Below are positions 23,301-34,374 of a stretch of DNA of 64,000 nt, piece by piece. This stretch comes from Rhineura floridana. Lineage: Eukaryota > Chordata > Lepidosauria > Squamata > Rhineuridae. The notes under the pieces were generated by a model. That model had not been told where the DNA came from. It did not search any database and was given only the letters and a program-made list of their open reading frames with translations. The translations under genes were made by a program, and so were the position numbers. The stretch's first letter is position 1. Each line of letters starts with the position of its first letter. The stretch covers positions 148,401,425 to 148,465,424 of the forward strand of contig NC_084483.1 of assembly GCF_030035675.1 (NCBI RefSeq). Direction: 5' to 3'.

Positions 23301-23420
23301 GGCTATAAATCTCATTGAACTCATCAAAATCCACATGTGCTTTCAGAACTGGGACTTGGGTTCCCTGCATCCTTGCACAGTGTTGGTCAAACCATAATTA
23401 AAAATGCCTCTTCCTGTTTG
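20400..23420. other. RMDN2 3' UTR and flank, largely unrecognised
   Basis: The part next to 23423 must hold the RMDN2 3' UTR on the - strand; one possible poly(A) signal, AATAAA on the reverse strand, is at 22247-22252. A block at 22985-23240 resembles the hairpin repeat of 4830-5042 ('cttgtgcaagtggaagtgc' near 23200). Nothing else was recognised. Confidence 0.35.
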
Positions 23421-23422
23421 TT

Positions 23423-23476
23423 TCACAATTTCAGCAACGGAAGTAAAGTTTCTAAATCTTTATCAGCCTCTTTATC
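23423..23476 (-). CDS. RMDN2: RMDN2, last coding exon with stop
   Basis: Read on the - strand after the acceptor TTCCTTTTAG, the exon gives DKEADKDLETLLPLLKL and TGA. It fits the C-terminus of vertebrate RMDN2, which as I recall reads DKEAQKEMQKIMTSLKR. It joins in phase 0 to the exon at 28677-28757 (VTKE|DKEA). The exon codes for 17 residues and lies across a 5.2-kb intron from the previous one. The weak conservation of the last ten residues is normal for this family end. Confidence 0.82.
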   Translation of the reverse strand, partial: DKEADKDLETLLPLLKL

Positions 23477-24714
23477 CTAAAAGGAAAAAAAGGAAAGAAA
23501 ACAAGAACTATATTTACGCACTTGCATCTCAAGAACTACTCAGAACTGCTATACCCATTACCAGTTTCTGCAAAAACAAGGGATTATTTTCAGTGTTCAT
23601 TGTCGAAGAAAACATAACTGGTTCATTCTTCCTTTTCATCATTATGCAAAAGCTAAGTAAAAGGCTGAACTGAGGGGAGGGGTGTGTGCCCCTAATCCAG
23701 TACAATGATTTTCCTTTCCAACTTCCTTCTGCGTTGAAGTATTCATTACATTCAATTCTAATGGGTACTAATGAAGGGTTTTCAATGCCTTTTGAAAGAG
23801 TTTCAGTTAACCTTGCATTCCTGTGACTTGAAGCTTGGGACTTACATTCATTATCATTTCCAGGCCTTTCAAACACAGGTATTGAGGGCCTGTATAGTTG
23901 ATTTCCATTAGTTAAATTTGTCTTGGAGCTGTTTGCATCTTGACTTTATTTGGTGTCTCCATGCAAGTCATTGTCTTACAGTGTCAAAGCTAAGTTCAAA
24001 TGCATATGAAACACCTGTGACCATTTGAAATAGAACCCTGTGTGTGGAGCACAGCTCTGTGTAGCAAGTTGTCTGTATGAAGTGGCTCCCCATCAGGGTG
24101 GGACATTTCAAACTATACCATTGCAAATTTAGTGATTGAGGACATCAGGGTAGCATAAACATTTGCATGAAGCAGCTGGCTTGTCTTGTGTAGCTGCAAT
24201 AAAGTGGTTTCTTTTTAAGCAGTATCCTAGATAGCTAGGCACCTGTACGACCTAGTCCTCAGTTTTACACATACTGCATGTGTAAATATTGGGCTTTGTA
24301 CTCAGCCAGTCATTGTACTATGGGAAATCAGTCCCAGACTGCCAGACTTAAGGAACAAGGCACACAACAATGATAACTGGAAACAGATTTAGCATTGCAA
24401 TGTTGTTAAATAGTCAGCAGGTCACTGGTGCTTTGGGATCCAATAACAAAAGTGTCCTGGCCAGCAGCACAGAAGTAATATTTCTACACAGCAATGGCAG
24501 GAATTGATTTCCCATGATGAGTTCATTTCTAGATGTCACAGCAAAAAGGATACAGAGAAGAGGCAAGACAGAACATATGCTGTATGAGACAAGACTGAAG
24601 AAACTTGGTAGTTTTGTCATATGTAGAAAAAATATGGAGAGATACTACTTCTAACTATGTAAAAACAACAAAAAGGAGAACAGAAAAAAATCAGATGGTT
24701 CAGACGCAATGGGA

Positions 24715-26438
24715 TGATCTAAACAACAGTCAGGGGACTGGTCGATTGGGTCAGGGGAGTAGTTAATGCCTCTCTACAACAAGGCAGAATTCCATCATGC
24801 TTAAAGGAGGGAGTTATAAGACCACTGCTGAAAAAGCCCTCCCTGGATCCCTCTTTACTAGGCAACTACCGGCCAGTCTCCAAGATAAGCAAGATAATAG
24901 AGCGTGTGGTGGTCGCCCAACTCCAGAGATTCCTGGATGATACGGATTATCTGGATCCATTTCAATCTGGTTTCAGGCCTGGCTATGGGACAGAGACGGC
25001 TTTGGTCGCCTTGGTGGATGACCTACGCAGAGAACTGGACAGGGGGAGTGTGTCTCTGTTGGTTCTACTGGACCTCTCAGCGGCTTTCGATACCATCGAT
25101 CATGGTATCCTTCTGGGCCGCCTTCCTGAGATGGGACTTGGGGGCACTGTGTTACAGTGGCTCCAGTCCTTCCTGGAGGACCAAACCCAGAAGGTGGTAC
25201 TGGGGGACTCCTGCTCGACCCCCTGGCCATTGACCTATGGGGTCCCTCAGGGTTCAGTTTTGCCCCCCATGTTATTTAACATCTACATGAAACCGCTGGG
25301 AGAGGTTGTCCGGGGTTTTGGGGTTCGGTGCCATCAGTATGCTGATGACACTCAACTCTATTTCTCTTTTCCACCTGAAGCCAAGGAAGCCGTACAGGTC
25401 CTAAATCAGTGTCTGGCATCAGTGATGGACTGGATGAGGGCAAACAAGTTGAGATTAAATCCTGATAAAACAGAGGTACTCCTGGTCAGTCGGAGGGCAG
25501 ATCAGGGAATAGGGATTCAACCAGTGCTGGATGGGGTTGCACTCCCCCTGAAGTCTCAGGTTCGCAGTTTGGGTGTACTCTTGGACTCAGCTTTGAATTT
25601 GGAGGCCCAGATTACTGCTGTATCCAGGAGCGCCTTTGCCCAATTAAAACTGGTGCGCCAGCTGCACCCATTCCTGGACCTGCCTAATCTGACTAGGCGA
25701 TGCATGCCTTGGTTACATCCCGCTTAGACTACTGTAACACGCTCTACGTGGGTCTGCCTTTGAAGACTGTTCGGAAACTTAAATTGGTACAAAGAGCTGC
25801 AGCCAGAGTGCTAACCGGGGCTGGTTACAGGGACCATACAACTCCCCTGTTACAACAGCTCCACTGGCTGCCAATTTGTTTCCGGTCACAATTCAAAGTG
25901 CTGGTTTTGACCTACAAAGCCCTATACGGCTCAGGTCCAGGCTATTTGACAGATCGTATCTCCCTACATGAACCTGCCCGGGATTTGAGATCTTCAGGTG
26001 AGGCCCTTCTTGTGCTCCCCACACCTTTGCAAGTACATATGACGCGGACACGAGATAGGGCCTTTTTGGTGGCCACCCCTAGGCTATGGAACTCCCTTCC
26101 GAGTGAGGTGCGATTAGCTTCCTCCTTGCCGTCTTTCCGGCGACAAGTAAAGACTGTTTTATTTCAACGGTCATTTGGGATAGAGAACGACCAAGATTAA
26201 ATGTCATAGGATTGGTGTCTACAGTATATGATTTTATTATTTTAAATTGTCCGCTGTTTTTAACGTATGTTTTATGGTTTTTAATTTTTCTCATAGTTTA
26301 ATTCTATTTTAATTGTATATTTCTGTATGTTTTAATGGTGTTGTTTTTAGTTGTAAGCTGCTCCTGAGTCCTATTGGAAAAAGGGCGGGGTAGAAATAAA
26401 GTTTATTATTATTTATTATTATTATTATTATTATTCAG
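24715..26438 (+). mobile_element. L2-type LINE, 5'-truncated, reverse transcriptase half
   Basis: The copy starts in the linker before RT (GLVDWVRGVVNASLQQGRIP near 24740-24790) and runs through the RT domain. Motifs are [52 protein letters not shown] and [13 protein letters not shown]. One frameshift near 25695-25725 splits the frame; the C-terminal part runs to 26200 (RDRAFLVATPRLWNSLP). The 3' UTR ends in an (ATT)n tail at 26404-26438. It lies antisense to RMDN2 in the last intron. LINE RTs make cDNA at the nick; this copy is too short to act. Confidence 0.9.
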
Positions 26439-26599
26439 ATGTCATGGAAAACTGAGATTTAAGAAGTCTCCTCTGCAATTGGACACACAAGAAGACGGGG
26501 AGTGCTCAGGCTTGTCATTCATGTTCAGTCAAATCATGCTTTGTTAGAGTAGTTCCTTTACATCTGAACTATTATATTTCAGGTTTCCAGTATATGAGA

Positions 26600-26795
26600 G
26601 TTGGTGACATGTGGTGGCTAAGAATGCCAAATGTGAGCCAGGAAATCCCCACTTGAAATCTCATCTCAGCCATGATATCAGGAGATGGCTTCCAGTAACC
26701 CACTTCTGCTCTTCCTCAGTTCCCCCTCCCCCTCCATCTGCATATGGAGAGAACAATACTGGCCTGCCTTACAGGGCTTGTATATTCAACACTAA
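26600..26795 (+). repeat. Possible decayed tRNA-derived SINE
   Basis: Sequence pieces 'acatgtggtggctaag', 'cttgaaatctcatctcagcc' and 'ctggcctgccttacagggct' follow the order of a MIR-like SINE. It is much decayed and the call is weak. Confidence 0.35.
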
Positions 26796-26905
26796 GATTT
26801 ATTTATTTGCAAAATTTATATCCTGCCATTCATCATAAAATGTTTGCGGGACAGGTCATAACAATATAAACATTCATAAAAATATTAAAAGATCTAAAAT
26901 TCAGA
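26795..26905 (-). repeat. LINE 3' end fragment
   Basis: 'tttatttatttgcaaaattt' followed by 'atatcctgccattcatc' is the reverse of a LINE tail with the 'gggatataaa' end. Family L2 is likely. Confidence 0.5.
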
Positions 26906-26964
26906 ATCCAGTTTTGTGTATATAAGATCTCTCCATTTGTTCCTCTCAGTACAAAGCCAGTACT

Positions 26965-27220
26965 AAAAATGTAAGAGGCTTGGTGGAAGACTTATCCCAG
27001 TCTGCATTTGTGTTGAAATTGTTTTTAGATTTCTTTTCAAAAAAGATGTTTTAAAGATTATTTTGTTTTTAATATGTACATTAACATTAACAACAACAAC
27101 AACAATAGAAATGCTTTCACATGGCACCAAAAACCTCAGGGAGAGGATATTCCAGAATTAGGGTGTCACCACTGAGAAGGCCATAGACTGGGCTTTACTT
27201 GCTAATGGTACAATCAAGAG
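26965..27220. repeat. Two L2 end fragments in opposite orientation
   Basis: 26965-27075 reads the + orientation L2 3' UTR ('gacttatcccagtctgcatt'). Past the (AAC)n run at 27085-27105 the sequence 'tattccagaattagggtgtc' and 'accactgagaaggcc' is the reverse-oriented end of L2 ORF2. The pair forms an inverted junction, from either a 5'-inversion at insertion or two insertions. Confidence 0.5.
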
Positions 27221-28257
27221 GGTTTTATGTATATTTTACTGTTCCAATAAACAGAAAATGCAGGGCACTTTGCGATACATAGAAAAAAGAAAACAGGCAG
27301 CCCTTGTGAAGAACAACTTCATGGGCACATTAAAGCCTTGGAGGATTTTCAAATGGGCCATGTAGGATTAAATTGCAAGGGGGGGAGGTAACAGATTTAC
27401 GGTAAACGCTAGGAAATTCCATAGTAACTCTATAGTAGAATAAGCCATTAAGGAATGATCTGAAATCTCATGACTCTAAGGAAAAACAAGAAAGACATCT
27501 GTCAAGGACCTCTTGCTTGTCTTGGAGCACTGGACTGACCCAGATGTCCTAGAAGACTTGAGAGATCCATCCAATTCCATAATTAATGTGTCCACAGAAA
27601 GCTTTTGCTCAACAGCAATAAGATGCAGTAACTAACCAAGAAATCATGAATCAGTGCCTTGAAAGGTATTTATTGTACTCATTGCATATCTTTGCCAAAA
27701 TACTGTCAAGTAACAGGAAGAGATGTCAGTTTCCCACAACATATACCTGAATCTCCTTGCACTACAGAGTTATACATTTCAAACATCTAGCATAAGTAAA
27801 TCATAATGAAATATAATTTGTCTGAATCAAGCCTCCCTGCCAAAAAAACCTTCTTATTTTTAACTGCATTTGTAGCATGCTTTGCATGTAGGGTATTTGA
27901 CCTTGGACTTGGCAACCTTAAGCAATGCTCAGGGTAAGTGTTTATTAGAATTATCTATGGCAATTCTAAAACACACAATTTCAAAATTAGACAGCAACAA
28001 CTCATCTGATCAGTATGAGTAATTGCACTGCCCAACGCCCAATTCCTCAATAAAAAGAGCATCATCACCATGATAGTTGTCTGTTTAAACAGTTTCATAA
28101 TATTAATTGTTACTCTCTGTACTCAGTTTGCAATGTGTTCCTGCAACCAGTCACATTGGATGTCACAAGCCACCTTCCACTTCACATGCAATTACCGTAT
28201 TTCATAATATCTTGACCATAGGAATTCTATTTTTTCTTTCTAACTGTTCCTCTACAG

Positions 28258-28392
28258 CACTAGAGGAAGAGGAGGTTGGGAAATTGTGGCCCTTCTGGTA
28301 TTGCTGGATTACAGCTGGCCAGTGGTTATGATGGCTGGGGCTGATGGGAATTGGAATTAAATATTTAGATGACCACAGGTTTCCCACCCCTG
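28258..28392. mobile_element. hAT-like foldback MITE with exact 8-bp duplication
   Basis: The element runs from CACTAGAGG to CACCCCTG. It is flanked by CTCTACAG at 28250-28257 and 28393-28400, an exact 8-bp target duplication that assigns the family to hAT. The centre has 'tggccagtggttatgatggc' and 'tggggctgatgggaattgga'. No coding capacity. Confidence 0.8.
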
Positions 28393-28676
28393 CTCTACAG
28401 AAATAAAGGTACAATCCATCAAGAAGCTCTTTTCTGCAGGCCCTATTAGAATTGGTTAAAGCTGCAGAAGAATACTGCCATCATACAGCCCTTGTATGCT
28501 ATCGGCACCACCCAGAATGGCATGGAAAGGAGCTTAATGATTCGGGTTACCTACATGACCATATTGTAATATTCTTAGGTTACTGATGAGGCATGGGAAC
28601 CAGGCAAGGAAGACAGCTTTTTTGTTTTTCCCAACCATGTCAGAAAGCTAACATATAAATTGGGCTTCAGACCCAC

Positions 28677-28757
28677 CTCTTTGGTGACCGACAGCATTGA
28701 CAATGCAGTTTCACAACATTTCAGGGCATTGCTCCTTTGGCCAAGATCTTTGTAGCA
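28677..28757 (-). CDS. RMDN2: RMDN2 exon, C-terminal TPR-like helix pair
   Basis: On the - strand after acceptor CTGCTTAG the exon reads CYKDLGQRSNALKCCETA and then LSMLSVTKE, 27 codons, phase 0 at both ends, donor GAG|GTGGGT. It matches human RMDN2 CYTDLEENQNALKFCNLALLLPTVTKE as I recall it. The pattern of Leu and Ala in A-x-K-x-C is that of a helix of a tetratricopeptide-like repeat. It is separated from the next upstream exon by an intron of only 121 bp. Confidence 0.9.
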
Positions 28758-28780
28758 CTAAGCAGGGGCAGAAAGAGAGT

Positions 28781-28782
<2 letters not shown>

Positions 28783-28816
<34 letters not shown>
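28783..28816. repeat. (GA)n microsatellite in a 121-bp RMDN2 intron
   Basis: About 17 GA units on the +, read as (TC)n on the RMDN2 strand. It fills about a quarter of the intron 28758-28878 and sits just upstream of the acceptor CTGCTTAG, so on the transcript it acts as a long pyrimidine tract. Confidence 0.95.
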
Positions 28817-28823
<7 letters not shown>

Positions 28824-28878
28824 CATCAGGTACCTGATTAGTAGAAATTGTTGACAAGAGCACAGTAATTTCACTTAC

Positions 28879-28932
28879 CTTTGCCAAATAGACATAATTG
28901 TATTTTGAATATCCAGGATGTATTTCTTCAGC
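28879..28932 (-). CDS. RMDN2: RMDN2 exon, conserved PGYSKxNYxYLAK segment
   Basis: On the - strand after the acceptor TTTGGGCAG the exon reads AEEIHPGYSKYNYVYLAK, 18 codons, phase 0 at both ends, with consensus donor AAG|GTAAGT. It is the most conserved block of the RMDN family (human RMDN2: AEELCPGYSNPNYMYLAK). It forms one helix of the TPR-like C-terminal fold. It follows the exon at 30068-30166 (NFLK|AEEI). Confidence 0.95.
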
Positions 28933-30067
28933 CTGCCCAAATTGAAAAAGAAGAGAGAAAAAGATGAACAGCACAGCAAGAACAACACAGTCAACATACT
29001 ATTTCTAATACAGCACACAGGTATTCCAGGAGCTGTTAGCCTGGACTTAGGTCTAGGGGCACATAGCTTGTGGGGTGTGGGGTGTGACAAGCCAGTGACA
29101 GCAAGCTGCGGCACCACATGGGCTGCAGCTGCAGGAAGTGCTGCATCCACCACTTGGGCTGCAGCTGCCCGCCGCCATTTTAATTTAACTTAATAACTCT
29201 CCCAAAGCGAGTGCAGGAAAGAATGGCAGTGAACTCAGCAGCTGAGGTGCCATGTTCGGGGTTGCGGGGCCAATGAGGACACCGGGCCAATGATGGGGTA
29301 CTCAGGGAAGTTAGCAAGTTAAATTAAGACAGTGGCGAATGGCTGCAGTCTTCATTGCAGCAGCCACCCTTGCCCCATTGCCTAACTGTTCCAGTTAGCT
29401 GGCCAGCCACGTAGGTGGGAGATGAGCAGACCTACTGCTCAACAAGGTCTGCTATCAGCCAAGACAGCAGCCCGTAAGGCACCTCGAGTGGCACCCCCTC
29501 AAACCTAGCAGCATCTCTACCTAAGAGACAAGGAGGGATGGCACAGGAAAGGAGCAAGGCTAGAAATATTGTTGCATCTCCTATTGCTTCTGTTTCAACA
29601 TGACAAGATGCAGATAAAGGGCCACAAAGCAGTTTGTATCTTCAAAGGAGAGCCAATGTGGCACCAGATCATACCATCTCAACATCTTTCTGGCATCTAC
29701 TCCAAGCAAGGGCTGCAAATTACAACTTGCAACTTGCACAGACCATCATGCCAGGTTTCTTTCAATCAGGATTCGGTTCACTAGCCAAAAGCTTTAACAG
29801 GTGCAATCTTCATATAAACAGCTCTCCATATGAAACTCAGGGTATTGTACACTCGAAACAGCCCAAATTCCAGGTGCTACTGATGCAGCAGGTTCATGAA
29901 ATTTGGTTTAGGCAGATGCATGTAGTTATGCTACTACACTAGTATCATTCATTGGCCTTTGAATTTACAGCTGCTGAGAACAACTTGTTGAGCAAATTTC
30001 TTGAACACCAGCCACTTGGTAGGTGGGCTTTTGCAGAGAAATGAGGAAGTGGGGAAATAGTATCTAC
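28933..30067 (-). other. RMDN2: RMDN2 intron with a GC-rich patch
   Basis: The intron is 1,135 bp, with donor GTAGAT and acceptor GGGCAG. A GC-rich patch at 29030-29480 holds imperfect repeats ('catgggctgcagctgcagga' and 'cttgggctgcagctgcccgc'). No coding exon was recognised in it. Confidence 0.65.
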
Positions 30068-30166
30068 CTTAAGAAAATTCTGCAAAGCTTCATCGATTGT
30101 TGAAGCTGGCGGAGTCCCAAAAAGAGCAGCAGCTACTTTTTTTTCAATCCAAGACAACTGAGCCAC
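30068..30166 (-). CDS. RMDN2: RMDN2 exon, LSWIEKK segment
   Basis: On the - strand after the acceptor CATTTCCAAAG the exon reads [20 protein letters not shown] then [13 protein letters not shown]: 33 codons, phase 0 at both ends, donor AAG|GTAGAT. It matches human RMDN2 VSKLSWIEKKMAATLFGKIP. The family marks are SWIEKK, ALFG and EAL.NFLK. The EAL.NFLKAEE part is the first helix of a TPR-like unit completed by the next exon. No stop or shift is seen. Confidence 0.95.
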
Positions 30167-30498
30167 CTTTGGAAATGCCAGGAAGAAGGGAGTGGGGTGA
30201 GGGAAAAGACACAGTTATTTCAGAGATGCTTTTAGGATATGAAATAAATGTGGGTTTGCAAATCGATAGTTTATTATGACAATCTTCAAGAAAAAAAGAT
30301 AACCACACCTGGGGGAAAAAAGGTTACAGAATAGATCTATATTTGATCTAGTCAGCTGTACAATTGGTTTTTTTGTTATGTAACCTAGGCATTAAGGAGC
30401 ATATAAATTAATAAATAATAATATAGTTTCAAATATAAACAAGTGGCCATCACCAATACATATCTGTTAAAAAAGCTCCTTTTTAAAAAAGTCTAAAA

Positions 30499-30688
30499 GG
30501 GCATACATAGGAAGCTGCCTTATACTGATTCAGACCATTGGTTCATCTAGCTCAGTACTGTCTACTCTGACTGGCAGCAGCTCTCCACAGTTTCAGACAC
30601 GGAGTCTCTCCCAGCCCTCCCTGGAGATGCCAGGGACTGAACCTACAGCCTTCCGCATACAAACCAGATGCTCTACCACTGAGCCAAA
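30499..30688 (-). repeat. tRNA-headed SINE with CR1-like tail
   Basis: On the - strand the head is 'tggctcagtggtagagcatc' with B-box-like 'gtaggttcagtcc'. The body has 'gagagctgctgccagtcaga'-like sequence. The tail is 'agtataaggcagcttcctat' followed by 'gtatgcc', like the CR1 end. Four more copies are in the window (37085, 37782, 49636 and 61434). Confidence 0.75.
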
Positions 30689-30717
30689 TAATACCATAGT
30701 AACCCAAAATGCACACT

Positions 30718-30785
30718 TAAAAAATAGTCCCATTGAAAAGTGGAGTTTGCTTATGAGTAAACACGATAGGATTGGGCTGCCCAAT
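30718..30785. repeat. Fragment of the 'CAATCCTATAC' foldback family
   Basis: Contains 'agtcccattgaaaagtgg' and 'gagtaaacacgataggattg', the right half of the family. Confidence 0.4.
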
Positions 30786-31468
30786 ACAACACACATACAC
30801 ACACAATGTTTCTTTAGAAGAATATTTTTACTCCATTCACTGTAGATACATCAATCAAAGACTTCATCTATTCTCAGTGGCTTCCCCCCACCCTCAAATA
30901 ATATACTCTACAACTATATACTCACCAGAGTTCAATCTTGAGCAACCTTCCCCAAAATTAAAAGACTAAACTACATGGCTTAGCCTTTGGGACTGAGGTT
31001 AAAGCTGAGGAAGGGTAGAAAAATGCCAGTGAACTGCACAGCTTAATTCTGTACTAGTCCCACTGGAGGGGGGTTACATTCGTTATCGTCCTAAGCTTTT
31101 AGCACAGGGGGCAGGCTATGCATACATATTTTCTTACATTACTGAAATGATGTGCAAGAGTAATTCCAGGATGAAAACTGCATACAACATTCCCCTCACT
31201 CTCAAGGCCTCTCCCTGCTTCACTTGTCAAGGGGAATGTTACTTGACAATCCTACTGTCTGCTTTTAAAAAAAAATCTTGGGCAGCATTTTCATTTTTAG
31301 GCAGGGCAAACTACGTGCAGTCAAGGATCTTGCACTGGAAGAGCTGCGGCATTTATAAGCATTAGGTTTAGCTAATCCAGATGGAACGTATAGGGATCGA
31401 TAGAAGAATTAAATGAGAAGAAATATTGCTTATATAATATTCCCATAGACCACCCAAATTTCAATATA

Positions 31469-31694
31469 CAGTACGGCCCGCTTCCCGGCACTTGGCTTCC
31501 TGGCGTTCCACTAATGCGGTGGCTTTCGTTTTCTATTTTAAAGCCAATTTTTGCTCTTTTGCGACGTTCTGCGACATTTTCACTTCATTTTTGCACGACG
31601 GCCCCATTATAGTCTATGGGTTCCACTTTACGGCGATTTCCGCTTTACGGCAGGGGTCCGGAACGGAACCCGCCGTATAAGCGGGGCCCTACTG
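31469..31694. mobile_element. Tigger-like (Tc1/mariner) MITE
   Basis: Ends are CAGTACGGCCCGCTTCCCGG and (right) CCGTATAAGCGGGGCCCTAC-TG, an inverted pair, with TA at both flanks (31467-31468 and 31695-31696). The interior has 'cgttccactaatgcggtggc' and 'cccattatagtctatgggtt'. CAGTAGGGCCCCGC ends with TA duplication suit the Tigger branch. Other copies are at 34005, 57186 and 57999, all in this orientation. Confidence 0.75.
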
Positions 31695-32446
31695 TACACA
31701 CATTCATAGTACTGCACACTGATGGGATTCCACACAAGGTTCAGCTGTGATGTCATAGGACATCTAAAACTTTCCACTGTGGAATGTATAATTAGCTCCT
31801 TAAAACTTGTGGCTTGACCTTAAAGTATGAGATGTGTCTGGCACTATTTGTGTTTTGTTACAAAATATAATAAGAACTGATGTTGAGGGTTTCAGTTTCA
31901 TCTTCTGGCTGGCTTAGGATTTGATTTGCACTCCTCAGCAACTCTTCCTCACCAGAAGAGAAACTGCTAAACTTGGTTCTAGTACTTTCTTTATCTAATT
32001 TCCAACAAATTTTAAAAGCAGCACCAAAAATTATATTTATGATGTTAATTGTATACATGGCATATACTTTATGTTCCAGCCACCTTTAAAAGGGAATATG
32101 CCAAGTAGCATTTCTAACAGCTTTAGAATTGAGATTTACCGTACAGGTTTCATTTTTATTGATACGATATTGCCAGGTGGAGATATTCTGGAAATAAATC
32201 TGTCTCATTCTTTAGAATTAAATCAATTGTACAAAAGGAAGAAATCTTTTTGTATACAGTTTGGAGCTGTTATTTGTCACATTTGCATTTTGCAACTCCT
32301 TCATGGAGTTCAGGACAGTTTTCGCAGGAGTATCCCATTTTATCCATGCAAGGCTTCTGGGAGGGAGTCTTGGCTAAGAAGGAAAGTGACTGGTCCAAGG
32401 TCACTCAGTGAACTTTGAGGGTATGCCAGTGAAAAAATGTGCAGAT

Positions 32447-32672
32447 GTTGTCAATTACGACTTATGGCAACCCTATGAATCTTTTTTTTTATATATTCAT
32501 AGGGTTTTCATGGTAAGAGGTATTCAGAGGTGGCTTACCATTGCCTTCCTCTAAGCCAACGGCACCCGGTATTCCCAGGTGGTCTCCCATCCAAGTACTA
32601 ACCAGGCCTGACCCTGCTTAGCTTCCGAGATCAGATGAGATTGGGCATGTTCAGGGTAGTATGGCTGTAGGC
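32447..32672 (-). repeat. 5S rRNA-headed SINE (5S-Sauria type)
   Basis: On the - strand the first 120 bp (32672 down to 32553) read as full-length 5S rRNA: 'gcctacagccatactaccct', 'ctgatctcggaagctaagca', 'gttagtacttggatgggaga', ending near 'accgggtgccgttggctta'. The body 'gaggaaggcaatggtaagcc' and the tail 'gttgccataagtcg' are those of the tRNA-headed Sauria SINEs. Target duplications AATGTGCAGAT (32436-32446) and AATGTGGAGAT (32673-32683) prove a retroposed copy rather than a 5S gene. Confidence 0.9.
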
Positions 32673-34004
32673 AATGTGGAGATACACATGAAGTTATTCC
32701 ACTATTCCAAAGAGGTGTTAAGACAATGGTAGAAGGAAATTTCCCCAGAAATGATTTTGAGCTAGGTGGCCGTTTTGAACTTGGGTCTTTTTCTGGAAAA
32801 TGTGTTATTTTTACATTCTTTTTCCTCCCACTAGGTTCTGTTTAACCTAACACCACTTCTTAGGAGGAGGTTAGGCTAAGGGATAGTGAATTTGCCCAAT
32901 GCCACCCTGTGAACTTTACATATGTTAAGTAGGCATTTGCCCACATCCAATACAAACACCCCAATCATGGTGCCATACCAATTCAATGAAAGCAAATGTA
33001 TTGAAGCCCACACTGGCTCTACTGAATCAGCTTTTTCTCTAGCTCTGCTGAATCAATTTTCTGCCTATGCAATTAACTTAGTGTATGGAATTCTGCTTCC
33101 CTAAATTTTAATTGATCCCAGATTTCATCCAATTCCTTGCTTCGGTTATAATTTTCCCTCTTGAGATATTCTGTCTAGATTCCTTGATAAGAGTAAGATT
33201 ATTTTCTTCAGCGTTCTGGTTACTTTCCAACTTGGCTAAAATATTCTCTTATCTAACCTACAGGAATTGGATACTGTTTCAATCTAAAAATATGATGATG
33301 CCCAGGGTATATTTAAATAACTTGAAACAGAGATAAATTGTATGTCCTCTTTCATGAAAAGGACAGGAAAGTCTGGCATATTTATGTCTTTATTGTTAAT
33401 TACTTTCAGGTACAAAAAGAAAAATGCTTGATACATTTCAAATTTACATCTCTTTCAAAAATATATGCAATCATTACATGTGGGTCTGAAGAAGAGAATA
33501 CCGGGTGAAGTCCTATAACATGTGGATTTAACTTAGACTCTTGCATTAAGCAGGAGGTTGGACTCAATGGCCTTATAGGCCCCTTCCAACTCTTCCATGA
33601 TTTACTGGTAATTGAGCTATATTATAATGCTACTTAAAAAAAAAAAAGCATGATATTTACTGCAAATAGCCCCACATCCAAAAGGAACACTTAGAAAGTG
33701 GGTTAAAAATAACACATCCAGAAATAATACTCTGGGGCTATGGAGACAAAATTTGATAGTTTTCACTGAGCAATTAGCGTGTGGAATATGGCTGAACATT
33801 TAAAACTTGATTGATAAATGTACAAATGATCTGTGAGCCAACACTTACTTTTCCAAGCCTTTGCTAGCTCTTCAGTACCAATGAGAGTGAAATCTGCTGC
33901 ATATTTTCAAGGAGACTCCAGCTTTCAAGGGTGTCCACATCATTGAAGCCAAGCTTCTTTATCCAAAACTGCATTACCCTTTCAAAATGGCAACACAGAA
34001 AATA

Positions 34005-34222
34005 CAGTAGGGCCCTGCTTTTTGGCAGCCTGCTTTTCAGCGTTCCGCTAATATGGCTGTTTTCAATTAGAGTAAGGCCCCGCTCATACGGCACTTGTTC
34101 TGCTTTTATGGCATTTTTCGGGCATCGGGCGCCATTTTATTGATGGAGTTCCACTTTTCAGCGGGTTTTGCTTTTCGGTGGGGGTCTGGAACGTAACCCG
34201 CTGTATGAGTGGGGCCCTACTG
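34005..34222. mobile_element. Tigger-like MITE, diverged
   Basis: Ends CAGTAGGGCCCTGCTTTTTG and the matching 'tgagtggggccctactg', TA at both sides (34003-34004 and 34223-34224). Inside, 'gtaaggccccgctcatacgg' at 34075-34095 looks like a second end, so it may be a composite or a rearranged copy. Confidence 0.7.
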
Positions 34223-34374
34223 TAACCAAGCAATAGCTGATAATATCATGTGCTGGGATGAATCCAAGGAAAGTGCACCCTCATCTCATTTACGGGAAGG
34301 CTCTAGTTAAGCTCCTAGGCTACTTGGCATGAATAATACTGAGTTTAATGCCTGGTATGAGTTGCTGGAAGCCC

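Larger units (their letters stand above)
23477..28676 (-). other. RMDN2: RMDN2 last intron
   Basis: The intron is 5.2 kb, phase 0, with donor GTGGGT (reverse of 28671-28676) and acceptor CTTTTAG. It hosts a large L2 copy on the opposite strand, L2 ends, a MIR-like SINE and a hAT-like MITE. The 23480-24700 and 27370-28240 parts show nothing recognisable. Confidence 0.7.

Noticed and set aside
32553-32672. A 5S rRNA gene
   Set aside because: It matches 5S over its full length but is joined to a SINE body and flanked by an 11-bp target duplication, so it is a retroposed SINE head.
33864-34094. A - strand exon ending LLENMQQISLSLVLKS with a GTAAGT donor just beyond it
   Set aside because: The frame stops before the donor, other frames also have stops, and part of the frame is the Tigger-like MITE; no match to RMDN2.
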